NCBI GenBank assembly: GCA_002323775.1
Contig: DCPV01000230.1
Location: forward strand, 1,047 to 29,144
Direction of reading: 5' to 3'
Length of the DNA stretch: 28,098 bases
Source: Firmicutes bacterium UBA1535
Lineage (GTDB): Bacteria > Bacillota > Clostridia > Tissierellales > Sedimentibacteraceae
Numbering within the stretch: position 1 is the first letter of the stretch; each line of letters begins with the position of its first letter. Shown in pieces: positions 8,185-14,800 of this stretch. The notes beneath the pieces are model-generated. The model was not told the DNA's origin, made no database searches, and saw only the letters and a program-made list of their open reading frames with translations. A program made the position numbers and the translations under genes.

Positions 8185-8407
8185 CTATTTTTTCTTTCTT
8201 GATATGATAAATCCAGCTAACAGCAAAACGAAGCCTATTACACATCCTGAAATAAGTATCAGCAGATACGAATTTGCATTTATTACTACATCTGTGTTCC
8301 AAGCTTGAAGATTAGCATCACTAAAGCTGATATGCCATATTCCGTTTATTATTAAATAAATAATGTCGTGAATTAGAGAAATAAAAGTTCCACTAATGAC
8401 AACACAT
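8185..8407 (-). pseudogene. small membrane protein, frameshifted next to its start
   Basis: Read on the minus strand, a frame from about 8409 to the stop at 8185-8187 gives roughly 72 codons of protein-like sequence: a hydrophobic N-terminal part (VVISGTFISLIHDIIYLII), a central soluble stretch with several Trp, a strong transmembrane segment (SYLLILISGCVIGFVLLLAG) and a basic RKKK tail. This frame has no start codon. The only good RBS, AAAGGAGG ending at 8416, leads to ATG 8405-8407 in another frame, which stops after four codons. One missing or extra base near the start would join them. I read it as a frameshifted gene or a sequencing indel; the family is not recognised. Confidence 0.45.
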
Positions 8408-8606
8408 AATCATCGCCTCCTTTCTTTCTGATTTTGTAGGTTTGACGGAGAAGTTTATATTTCGTTACAAACTTTTTAAAAAATATTATTAAAATTTTAT
8501 TGCTTAACATTTTAGAAAGTATTAACAATTATTATATCATAAAAAGGTTAATATTTCCATTATGAACACATTTATTTAGCAATATAGGGAAACAATAGAA
8601 GCATAT

Positions 8607-8639
8607 AAAAAACCCCGTATAAATCTAAATTTTACGGGT
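8607..8639 (-). terminator. terminator of the minus-strand ada/oxidoreductase operon
   Basis: On the minus strand, CCCGTA and TACGGG form a stem with a 13-nt AT-rich loop, followed by six T (the A-run at 8607-8612 on the + strand). It lies about 140 bp past the oxidoreductase stop. Confidence 0.6.
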
Positions 8640-8780
8640 CGAGTGATGAGTTTTAAGGTGTTAAAAATATTTTAGCATTTTTTTATATAAATAAAGAACA
8701 TCCAAGCGAAGCTTTTTATTATAATTTCTCAAGACTTTTACGTTTTAAAAATTTACCAAGCAAAAAAGTCTATATAACTA

Positions 8781-9800
8781 TTATAAATTCCATCCTGATA
8801 GAAAAGATTTATCAGAAAGTAGTGGTCTGCCAATACCTATTAAGTCACATACTTTCTCTTTCAGAAGCTTTTCAGCAGTTTCTAAGCTTCGAATTCCTCC
8901 GGTACAATCCACAGGAATGTCATATTTATACATGGCATTACGCATTGCTTTTGAATATGGAGCAAAGTAAGCCGTATCATTATCGTCCACACCAATGCCA
9001 TAGATACAATGATTGCCCGATACGCTTAGCCAATCTATTCCCATATTTGCCAGTTCTTCTGCAATCCAAACACTTTCAGACAATGTCAAACCATTTTCTA
9101 GTTCATTAGGCATATTGTCAGATGCACCGAGCCTGACAGATACCGGGGCGTTTCCAACCACTGCTTTTACAGCTTCTACAATTTCAAATAAAAGCCTTGC
9201 ACGGTTGGCAAGTGAACCACCGTAGATATCCGTTCTAATGTTTGTTAACGTACTAAGAAATTGACTGATTAAGTATCCATGAGATGCGTAAATTTGAACT
9301 CCGCCACTAAACTTTGATATCTCAACAGCTCGCCTGGCCGCATCTGCAAATGATTGTATTATCTCTTTAATTTCAATAAGCTCTAATGCTCGAGAATTAG
9401 CATCAACAGGAGATTTTCTTGGTGTTGGCAATCCTGAGGGTGAAACAAGTTTATAATTCGGATCATCAAGAAGTTTTGTTATGGTTGCCCTTGCACCGAA
9501 ATTAAGCTGTGCAACAATAGGAATGTTTTTATCACGAAATATCTTTGTAATTGGTCTTAATTCTAAAGCAGATTTATCATTATACAAGCTTGGTTGCCTT
9601 AGGGAAACTCGTCCCCACGTGTGAACTGCATGCTGTTCTGCCACGATTAATCCTGCACCGGATTCTGCATAGGCTTTGTAAATTTCTAAGGTATCTAAGG
9701 TAGGAGAACCATTATCATCCCAAGAATTAGTAACAATTGGTGCTGCAATAACCCTGTTTTTTAGTACAATATTTTTGATTGATATATTTTCTTTAATCAT
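8781..9800 (-). CDS. NADH:flavin oxidoreductase, old yellow enzyme family
   Basis: A 339-residue single-domain FMN-binding TIM barrel of the OYE family, whose members reduce activated C=C bonds (enoates, enones) or related electrophiles with NAD(P)H. Visible family motifs are NRVIAAPIVTN at the first strand, SHGYLISQFLS (173-183), NIRTDIYGGSLANRARL (187-203), the phosphate-binding GGIRSLETAEKL (301-312) and IGIGRPLLSD (321-330). It lacks the C-terminal FeS/flavodoxin-like extension of 2,4-dienoyl-CoA reductases. The usual first active-site His of the H-x-A-H-G-Y motif is Tyr171, which may alter substrate choice. RBS CGAGGAG. It starts 34 bp after the ada-like gene, so both are in one operon that could be induced by alkylating or electrophilic stress. 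Confidence 0.9.
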   Translation of the reverse strand: MIKENISIKNIVLKNRVIAAPIVTNSWDDNGSPTLDTLEIYKAYAESGAGLIVAEQHAVHTWGRVSLRQPSLYNDKSALELRPITKIFRDKNIPIVAQLNFGARATITKLLDDPNYKLVSPSGLPTPRKSPVDANSRALELIEIKEIIQSFADAARRAVEISKFSGGVQIYASHGYLISQFLSTLTNIRTDIYGGSLANRARLLFEIVEAVKAVVGNAPVSVRLGASDNMPNELENGLTLSESVWIAEELANMGIDWLSVSGNHCIYGIGVDDNDTAYFAPYSKAMRNAMYKYDIPVDCTGGIRSLETAEKLLKEKVCDLIGIGRPLLSDKSFLSGWNL

Positions 9801-9834
9801 ATTTATTCTCCTCGTATAATATATTAGAACTGTT

Positions 9835-10863
9835 TTATTTGATATTTTCCTGCTCTAAATTGAGTAATTGCCTTTTAACTTTTAGAGAAGCAGCATAACC
9901 TACTAATGAGCCGTCTGCTCCTACAACACGATGGCAAGGCACTACAATTAATAAGGGGTTTTTGTTATTTGCCATTCCGACCGCACGACTTGCATTGGGA
10001 TTTCCAATCATTTTTGCAACTTGCTTGTAACTTTTTGTGCTTCCATAAGGAATATCTTTCAATGCAGACCAAACTGATTTTTGAAATGGAGTGCCAATTG
10101 GATTAAGCGGAAGCTCAAATATCTTGCGCTTTCCGCAAAAATATTCATCTAGCTGGTGTGCTGCTAAATCAGTTATTATATTTCTTCGGATTTCGCCGTA
10201 TCCTTCCAAGCAATCAGCAAACTGTATTGCTGTGATATTAATTCCATCAGATGCTATCGCAATTTTTCCCATAGCTAGGTCATAAACAAAATATCCACCG
10301 AGATAACTAGTTTTATCTTTTTCATAAAGTTGACGATAATTACCCGGAGACATTTTTGTATACTTCTTAAAAAAAGTGTAAAATGATGATAGGCTTTCAA
10401 ATCCAAGAGATAAAGCAATTTCTAAAATTGATTCGTTTTCGTCTAAAAGCTTTGCTTTTGCTTCTTCAATACGACGCTTATTTGCATATTCACTAGGCGT
10501 ATAACCATATTGGTTTACAAAAATTTCTGTCATGTGACGCCTTGATACTCCTAACTTATCTAATTTTTCTAACAGAGCTGTCTTATCAGCAAACAGATTA
10601 TCTATAGCATATTTAACCTTATCTGCTAGTTCCGATACAGGCTGATAGTCTATCAAATCAGGACGACATCTCTTACAAGGGCGATAACCTGATTCCATTG
10701 CGGCTTTGGCTGTGTCAAAATAATCTACATTATCTTTTAGAGGTGGTTTAGACGCACAGGAGGGACGACAAAAAATCTTGGTAGATTTTACTGCGTAATA
10801 AAATACTCCGTCATATTCTTTATCATTGTTTATCACTGCATTCCATTTTTCATTGCTATTCAT
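9835..10863 (-). CDS. ada: bifunctional Ada: methylated-DNA--cysteine methyltransferase / AraC-type activator
   Basis: A 342-residue three-part protein. Residues 1-70 are the Ada zinc domain with Cys32 (methylphosphotriester acceptor by homology), Cys36, Cys63 and Cys66 in the IFCRPSC and RPCKRCRP motifs. Residues about 80-185 are an AraC-type double HTH with FESLSSFYTFFKKYTKMSPGNYR. Residues about 195-342 are the O6-alkylguanine-DNA methyltransferase, with the active site VVPCHRVV (Cys310) and the Arg-finger segment NPNASRAVGMANNKNP. It repairs alkylated DNA and, once methylated, activates its own operon. RBS GAGGTGA; a TATAAT lies at 10906-10911 on the minus strand but its -35 is weak, as expected for an activator-dependent promoter. 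The downstream oxidoreductase is probably co-induced. Confidence 0.93.
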   Translation of the reverse strand: MNSNEKWNAVINNDKEYDGVFYYAVKSTKIFCRPSCASKPPLKDNVDYFDTAKAAMESGYRPCKRCRPDLIDYQPVSELADKVKYAIDNLFADKTALLEKLDKLGVSRRHMTEIFVNQYGYTPSEYANKRRIEEAKAKLLDENESILEIALSLGFESLSSFYTFFKKYTKMSPGNYRQLYEKDKTSYLGGYFVYDLAMGKIAIASDGINITAIQFADCLEGYGEIRRNIITDLAAHQLDEYFCGKRKIFELPLNPIGTPFQKSVWSALKDIPYGSTKSYKQVAKMIGNPNASRAVGMANNKNPLLIVVPCHRVVGADGSLVGYAASLKVKRQLLNLEQENIK

Positions 10864-11052
10864 GAGTTCACCTCAACACATATTTATTTGCTTGGTACTG
10901 ATATTATTATAGCAAAAGATAAGCTTTTTATCTTCCTATTTTGATACTTCTAATTTTTTTGCTTAATACGAAAGAAAACTTACATAAGATTAAATATTTA
11001 TATGAAATCTTATAATTTTATGCTGTCAAATTATTTAAAAAATACTTTTTTT

Positions 11053-11244
11053 TATTTGTACAACATTTTACATTAAAAAATAGCAAAACAGAAAGAGGAC
11101 GAAAGCAGAAAATGCTTTCGTCCTATTGATTGACATGTAAGCAGGGATAGACAGATTTGTCAATGACATATAAAGTCCGTTCATTTCATCGCTGACGAGG
11201 GTGGCTGACTCTGCTACTCAATACGAAAATTATGCTAATTTTGC
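11053..11244 (-). repeat. 192-bp dispersed repeat, copy A
   Basis: This segment aligns without gaps to 11868-12059 at about 86% identity (26 differences in 192 bases by hand count). It overlaps the last 15 bases of the methyltransferase gene and ends in an AT-rich stretch. It holds a strong hairpin (AGGACGAAAGCA, loop GAAAA, complementary arm; 11096-11124) that on the minus strand precedes a T-rich tract and may terminate transcription. Both copies lie in the same orientation, just after a minus-strand gene. Confidence 0.85.
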
Positions 11245-11805
11245 ACGAAGTATAACAATCATAGAATCGTTAGATTCAAATTCTGAGTAAAGAATGAATT
11301 TTTCTATTGTTAATTCTTGTGGAATAAGTTTTTCTATTGTTGCTCTATCGTAATATACAAATCTGAGTTGTCCATCAAATTCAAATTCTTCTCGGTAATT
11401 ATCATTCCAAAGTGTTAAGAAAGTAATTCCATTTTCATTTAAGTGTCTGAACTGATTGCTTAGTGAAACAATCAAATCTTCTGTGGCTAAGTGCTGTAAA
11501 ACTTTATTAGAATAGATACAGTCGAATTTTCTATCTATATCAATACTAACAGCATCCAAAACACATACATCTAAATCACTTTTAAGCTTAAAATCATCGA
11601 TGAAAAGCTGAGAATAATCACTACCGAGTACTCTGTATTTTTTTGAAAGTGATAATAAGTCCAAACCTGTTCCCATACCAAGTTCAAGCAAAGTTGAGTT
11701 CGGAGGCAGTACCTTTTCAACTTCATTTATTACAAAGCTGTTATCAATATCTAACATCATGTCTGTATATAAGTTTACATTTTCTCTTTTTTGGAAATAA
11801 CTCAT
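11230..11805 (-). CDS. class I SAM-dependent methyltransferase
   Basis: A 191-residue Rossmann-fold methyltransferase. SAM-binding motif I is STLLELGMGTGLDLLSL (about residues 38-54). It is followed by VLGSDYSQ (acidic residue that binds ribose), DVCVLDAVSI and the motif IV-like FDCIYSNKVLQHL. The rest of the fold includes GITFLTLWNDN. The substrate is unknown; small proteins of this type methylate metabolites or drugs. I start at ATG 11805 because AGGAGG ends 5 bases upstream; an in-frame TTG at 11808 would be too close to it. Copy B of the 192-bp repeat separates it from the upstream VOC gene, and its own 3' end runs into copy A. Confidence 0.85.
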   Translation of the reverse strand: MSYFQKRENVNLYTDMMLDIDNSFVINEVEKVLPPNSTLLELGMGTGLDLLSLSKKYRVLGSDYSQLFIDDFKLKSDLDVCVLDAVSIDIDRKFDCIYSNKVLQHLATEDLIVSLSNQFRHLNENGITFLTLWNDNYREEFEFDGQLRFVYYDRATIEKLIPQELTIEKFILYSEFESNDSMIVILRAKLA

Positions 11806-11867
11806 CAAAACCTCCTGTAGAATATTATTACCATAATCTAATTATATAAAATTAATATAAATTATCC

Positions 11868-12059
11868 TATTTGTGCAACTTTTTGCATTAAAAAATAGTA
11901 AAATAGATAGAGGACGAAAGCATTTTCTGCTTTCATCCTCTTGATTGCCATGTAAGCAGTGACAGACATATTTGTCAATGACAGATAAAGTCCGTTCTTT
12001 TTATCGTTGACAAGGGTGGCTGGCTCTGCTACCCAATACGAAGATTATGCTCATTTTGC
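11868..12059 (-). repeat. 192-bp dispersed repeat, copy B
   Basis: Second copy of the element at 11053-11244, same orientation. It starts 5 bases after the VOC stop (minus-strand sense) and ends about 62 bp before the methyltransferase start. Its hairpin arms match copy A, but the 5-nt loop is TTTTC, the exact reverse complement of the GAAAA loop in copy A. One stem change (G/A) is tolerated as a G-U pair only in minus-strand RNA, which suggests that is the functional sense. Confidence 0.85.
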
Positions 12060-12064
12060 TGAGC

Positions 12065-12433
12065 TTATTGTTTTACTGTACTCAAGCAAAACGGGTGTCC
12101 TTCTGGGTCAAACATTACGGTTGAAGTGTCAAAATACTGTATTTCAGATTTTCTTGCACCGCATTGCAAGGCATGTTCAACTGATTCATCCAAGTTTTTC
12201 ACTAAGAAATCAATATGTGCCATTTGCTGTTGTTCTCCAACCTTCCATGGCCATACCGGAGGAATATACTCATCCACTTCTTGAAACGCCAATATCCAAC
12301 CTTGAGGGGAACGCAAGCCCGCCCATCCTCCGCCGGATAATTCTTTTTCCCAGCCAAGAAGTTTTACATAAAAATCTGCTAATGTATCTGCGTTTTTACA
12401 GTCATACGCAAATCCTGCTATTGATTCAATCAT
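12065..12433 (-). CDS. VOC (glyoxalase/bleomycin-resistance-like) family protein
   Basis: A 122-residue vicinal-oxygen-chelate fold protein. It shows the two beta-alpha-beta-beta-beta repeats: IAGFAYDCKNADTLADFYVKLLGWE at the start, and MAHIDFLVKNLDESVEHALQCGAR then MFDPEGHPFCL at the end. The first likely metal ligand is absent (Tyr in place of His), while the later His73 and Asp/Glu in FDPEGHPF are kept, so catalysis is uncertain; the family includes drug-binding members. RBS AAGGTGA. A consensus promoter lies just upstream, and this is the first gene of the minus-strand run that continues through the methyltransferase. Confidence 0.88.
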   Translation of the reverse strand: MIESIAGFAYDCKNADTLADFYVKLLGWEKELSGGGWAGLRSPQGWILAFQEVDEYIPPVWPWKVGEQQQMAHIDFLVKNLDESVEHALQCGARKSEIQYFDTSTVMFDPEGHPFCLSTVKQ

Positions 12434-12494
12434 GATATAGTCACCTTTCTGTTATATAAATTATCCTTATATCAACTTTTCTTTTGATGAGAAA

Positions 12495-12523
12495 ATTATA
12501 TCAGACTTCCAACTACCTTTCAA
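12495..12523 (-). promoter_or_regulatory. SigA-type promoter of the VOC gene
   Basis: On the minus strand, TTGAAA (12518-12523) and TATAAT (12495-12500) are 17 bp apart, giving a start near 12488 and a leader of about 55 nt. Confidence 0.75.
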
Positions 12524-12589
12524 CATCATTTTCCAACCATAAGGAGTACACATATGAAAAATAGTCAGAATAAAAAGTATAATTTCTAT

Positions 12590-12633
12590 AAAATATCCCT
12601 ATGATACAGTAAAATTAACGATATCATAGGGAT
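12590..12633 (-). terminator. terminator of tRNA-Val
   Basis: A perfect 12-bp stem (ATCCCTATGATA, 12595-12606, with 12622-12633), 15-nt loop, then ATTTTA on the minus strand. It starts 6 bases after the tRNA CCA end. The T-run is short. Confidence 0.6.
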
Positions 12634-12638
12634 GTCTT

Positions 12639-12715
12639 TGGTGAAGATGAATGGAATCGAACCATCGACCCCTTGCATGTCAAGCAAGTACTCTAACCAG
12701 CTGAGCTACACCTTC
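12639..12715 (-). tRNA. tRNA-Val (anticodon GAC)
   Basis: Minus-strand cloverleaf with 7-bp acceptor stem GAAGGTG/CATCTTC (one G-U), D-arm GCTCAGCTGGTTAGAGT, anticodon stem CTTGC/GCAAG around loop TTGACAT (anticodon GAC, reading GTC/GTT valine codons), T-arm GGTTCGATTCC and an encoded CCA (12639-12641). The anticodon GAC must not be confused with tRNA-Asp (GTC). Confidence 0.92.
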
Positions 12716-12787
12716 AAATTCTTAAATAAATTCTACCACATTATCAATAAAATTTCTATACATTTTTTACAATGAAAATAAATTTTA

Positions 12788-12816
12788 TTGACAAATGGTT
12801 ATTTTTATTGTAAAAT
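12788..12816 (+). promoter_or_regulatory. promoter of tRNA-Arg
   Basis: TTGACA (12788-12793), 17-bp spacer, TAAAAT (12811-12816). The start of transcription would be about 10 bases before the mature tRNA. Confidence 0.8.
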
Positions 12817-12832
12817 CAATATTGTTAAAAGC

Positions 12833-12911
12833 GCATCCGTAGCTCAGTAGGATAGAGCAGCGCCCTCCTAAGGCGTGTTTTGCGGAGGTTCGATTCCTCT
12901 CGGGTGCACCA
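12833..12911 (+). tRNA. tRNA-Arg (anticodon CCT)
   Basis: Cloverleaf with acceptor stem GCATCCG/CGGGTGC (one T-G pair), D-arm GCTCAGTAGGATAGAGC, anticodon stem GCGCC/GGCGT with loop CTCCTAA (anticodon CCT, reading AGG), T-arm GGAGG/CCTCT around TTCGATT, discriminator A and encoded CCA to 12911. Divergent from tRNA-Val. Confidence 0.93.
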
Positions 12912-12917
12912 GAAAAA

Positions 12918-12955
12918 ACAGACAAATTTCGACAAGAGTTTGTCTGTATCTTTTT
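12918..12955 (+). terminator. terminator of tRNA-Arg
   Basis: ACAGACAAA (12918-12926) pairs with TTTGTCTGT (12939-12947), followed by ATCTTTTT. Confidence 0.75.
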
Positions 12956-13117
12956 GTACTATAACAAACTATAATAAAGATAAATTATTTTTATGACATA
13001 CAGATAAACAGGAGTTTATCATGCAGTTTGCACTTTGAGTAATTTATATTTTGAATAGAGCAGATTGTTTTTTACTTGATATGATAGAATGAAAAATCTA
13101 TTTTAAGGGGAAAAGTC

Positions 13118-13462
13118 ATGAAATTTGGTGGAGTATGTATTGAGACTGACAACGCATCTCGTCTCGCACAATTTTACAAAATTGTTCTGCAAAAGGAACC
13201 GTTTGTAGAGGATAATCATTATGGATTTGGTGAAATTGCTGTTTATAATCCGGGAGGCGTAACTGTAGCAAAGGATAAAAATATTTGGTTAATATTTGGC
13301 GTTGATGATTTGGATGCGGAATACAAGCGGTTGTTGCAGGAAATCCCAGACCTTGAGGTAATATCACCACCTGAAAGAAAGCCGTGGGGTGCATATTCAT
13401 TTTGGTTTATTGACCCCGACAAAAATAAGATAAGTATTTTTCAAGAGAGAGAAGAAAAGTAG
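13118..13462 (+). CDS. VOC (glyoxalase-like) family protein
   Basis: A 114-residue vicinal-oxygen-chelate fold protein, distinct in sequence from the one at 12065. The first repeat is FGGVCIETDNASRLAQFYKIVLQ, and the second has IFGVDDLDAEYKRLLQ and ends in AYSFWFIDPDKNKISIFQ, with the typical D-P-D/E-G-N-x-I-x-I-x-Q pattern and the final Glu/Gln ligand position. Its substrate is unknown. RBS AAGGGG; ATG 13118. A strong terminator follows 92 bp after the stop, so it is monocistronic. It may bind a drug or handle a reactive aldehyde. Confidence 0.85.
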   Translation: MKFGGVCIETDNASRLAQFYKIVLQKEPFVEDNHYGFGEIAVYNPGGVTVAKDKNIWLIFGVDDLDAEYKRLLQEIPDLEVISPPERKPWGAYSFWFIDPDKNKISIFQEREEK

Positions 13463-13554
13463 TTATGCTGGCTATAAACTTTTATTTTGGCAGGCGTTGT
13501 GTAAGTCAGCGCTTTGTTTTCAATGATTACTATTGCTTCAAATAAAGGTAATAC

Positions 13555-13595
13555 AAACCCATCGTCTATCGAAATGATAGCCGATGGGTTTTTGT
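13555..13595 (+). terminator. intrinsic terminator after the VOC gene
   Basis: AAACCCATCG (13555-13564) pairs with CGATGGGTTT (13582-13591), with an inner CTATC/GATAG stem (13566-13570 with 13576-13580), and the arm ends in five T. The remaining intergenic DNA (13463-13554 and 13596-13739) shows no supported gene. Confidence 0.85.
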
Positions 13596-13739
13596 TTATT
13601 CTTTTTACTATCCCAATTTTAATAGCAATCAGTTTCAAACAAAGTGTGCCAATATTGGCTCTTTGGTGAAATGTCGTTAGAAAAAATTTGAGGACTTGCT
13701 TAAATCCGAATATTGATATAAAATATTTTAAAATATCCC

Positions 13740-13770
13740 TTGACTCACACACCGTGTAACGGTTTATACT
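13740..13770 (+). promoter_or_regulatory. MerR-type promoter and operator
   Basis: TTGACT (13740-13745) and TATACT (13765-13770) are 19 bp apart, the over-long spacer typical of promoters that MerR-family proteins untwist to activate. Inside the spacer lies the perfect dyad ACCGTgtaACGGT (13751-13763). It drives the MerR gene that starts 31 bp downstream, so autoregulation is likely. Confidence 0.88.
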
Positions 13771-13800
13771 TAATATTGAGGAAACAGAAAGGAAAAAATC

Positions 13801-14799
13801 ATGGAACTAAAAACTATAAGACAAATTTCATTGGATTACGGTGTTTCAAGAAGAATGCTTTGCTATTATGAAGAAATCGGGTTGATAAAAAGCAGACGCA
13901 AAGATGATTATGCGTATAGGGTTTACGACGAAGATGCGATAAAACGTCTACAACAAATCATCATTCTGCGTAAACTTCAAATCCCGATGAAACAAATAAA
14001 AGACATTCTCAACAATCAAAATGCTGTAGTGGTTATCGAAATCTTCAAGCAGAACATCATCGAGATTGACGAACAAATAACGGCTTTATCTGCTGTTAGG
14101 TCAATATTAACACGTTTCGTGGACGATTTACAAGAAAAGGCGGACGTGCATTTGAAACTTGATATATTAAACGACAAAACCATGCTTGCCGTAGTAAGTG
14201 CCCTTTCATTTTCCGAAAATAAAATTAAGGAGAATGTATCGATGGAAGAATTAAACAAAGCAAACGAAAATTTAAGCAAGCTGGAAGACAAAGATGTTCG
14301 TATTGTATATTTGCCGCCAATGACTGTGGCTGCCGCCTACGCTTCGGGAGAAGATTGCGAAGGTAAATCGGCTTACATGATTGCACAATTTGTAATAAAA
14401 AGCGAATTGCTAAAAATCAAACCTGATGCTAGGAGTTTCGGTTTTGACTGCAATATAAAACCATCAGGAATAGAGGAAGCCCCACGTGGATATGAAATGT
14501 GGGTATCAGTTCCCGATGACATGGAGGTACCTGTGCCTCTTGTAAAACGAACTTTTGATGGAGGCTTATATGCCGCTCATGTGTTGAGGACATGGGATTT
14601 TGCTGACAGAGGTCATTTGGAAAAATGGGTAACTGACAGTGAAAAATATGATATAGACTGGAATTCTCCTCGCTGGGTATTGCCGGAATCACATGTGACT
14701 CAAAATTTTGAAGAAACATTAAATTTTTATAATTTTGTTCAAAACGGTAAAATGGAGAATTTGCAGCTTGATATACTAATTCCGATTAAGGAGAAGTAA
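13801..14799 (+). CDS. MerR family regulator with GyrI-like effector-binding domain
   Basis: A 332-residue regulator. Residues 1-70 are the MerR winged helix (IRQISLDYGVSRRMLCYYEEIGLI, then RRKDDYAYRVYDEDAIKRLQQI), followed by a dimerising coiled coil (about 78-120) that starts after the typical LQIPMKQIKDIL. Residues about 165-330 form a GyrI/BmrR-like ligand-binding domain, with MTVAAAYASGE, GYEMWVSVPDD and FDGGLYAAHVL (the region that lines the drug pocket in BmrR relatives). It probably senses a lipophilic or cationic compound and activates the promoter with the 19-bp spacer. The next gene starts 1 bp after its stop, within the reach of AAGGAGA at its own 3' end, so the two are one operon. 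Confidence 0.92.
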   Translation: MELKTIRQISLDYGVSRRMLCYYEEIGLIKSRRKDDYAYRVYDEDAIKRLQQIIILRKLQIPMKQIKDILNNQNAVVVIEIFKQNIIEIDEQITALSAVRSILTRFVDDLQEKADVHLKLDILNDKTMLAVVSALSFSENKIKENVSMEELNKANENLSKLEDKDVRIVYLPPMTVAAAYASGEDCEGKSAYMIAQFVIKSELLKIKPDARSFGFDCNIKPSGIEEAPRGYEMWVSVPDDMEVPVPLVKRTFDGGLYAAHVLRTWDFADRGHLEKWVTDSEKYDIDWNSPRWVLPESHVTQNFEETLNFYNFVQNGKMENLQLDILIPIKEK

Positions 14800-14800
14800 A

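Noticed and set aside
11053..12059. The 192-bp repeats as integron attC sites
   Set aside because: The gene-plus-repeat layout fits, but no RYYYAAC/GTTRRRY core pairs are visible at the expected places, and no integron integrase is in the window.
12007..12435. Plus-strand ORF of 142 codons opposite the VOC gene
   Set aside because: The opposite strand encodes a clear VOC protein with RBS and promoter.
12554..12604. Short plus-strand ORF with AAGGAG and ATG, 16 codons
   Set aside because: The peptide is too short and Lys/Asn-rich, and it runs into the tRNA-Val terminator; probably chance or a gene remnant.
13441..13752. Minus-strand ORF of 103 codons between the VOC and MerR genes
   Set aside because: It spans a strong terminator hairpin and the MerR operator, has no recognisable motif and no good RBS.
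14480..14495. CCACGTGG inside the MerR gene as a second parS
   Set aside because: Only the central 8 bases match; the flanks do not continue the palindrome.
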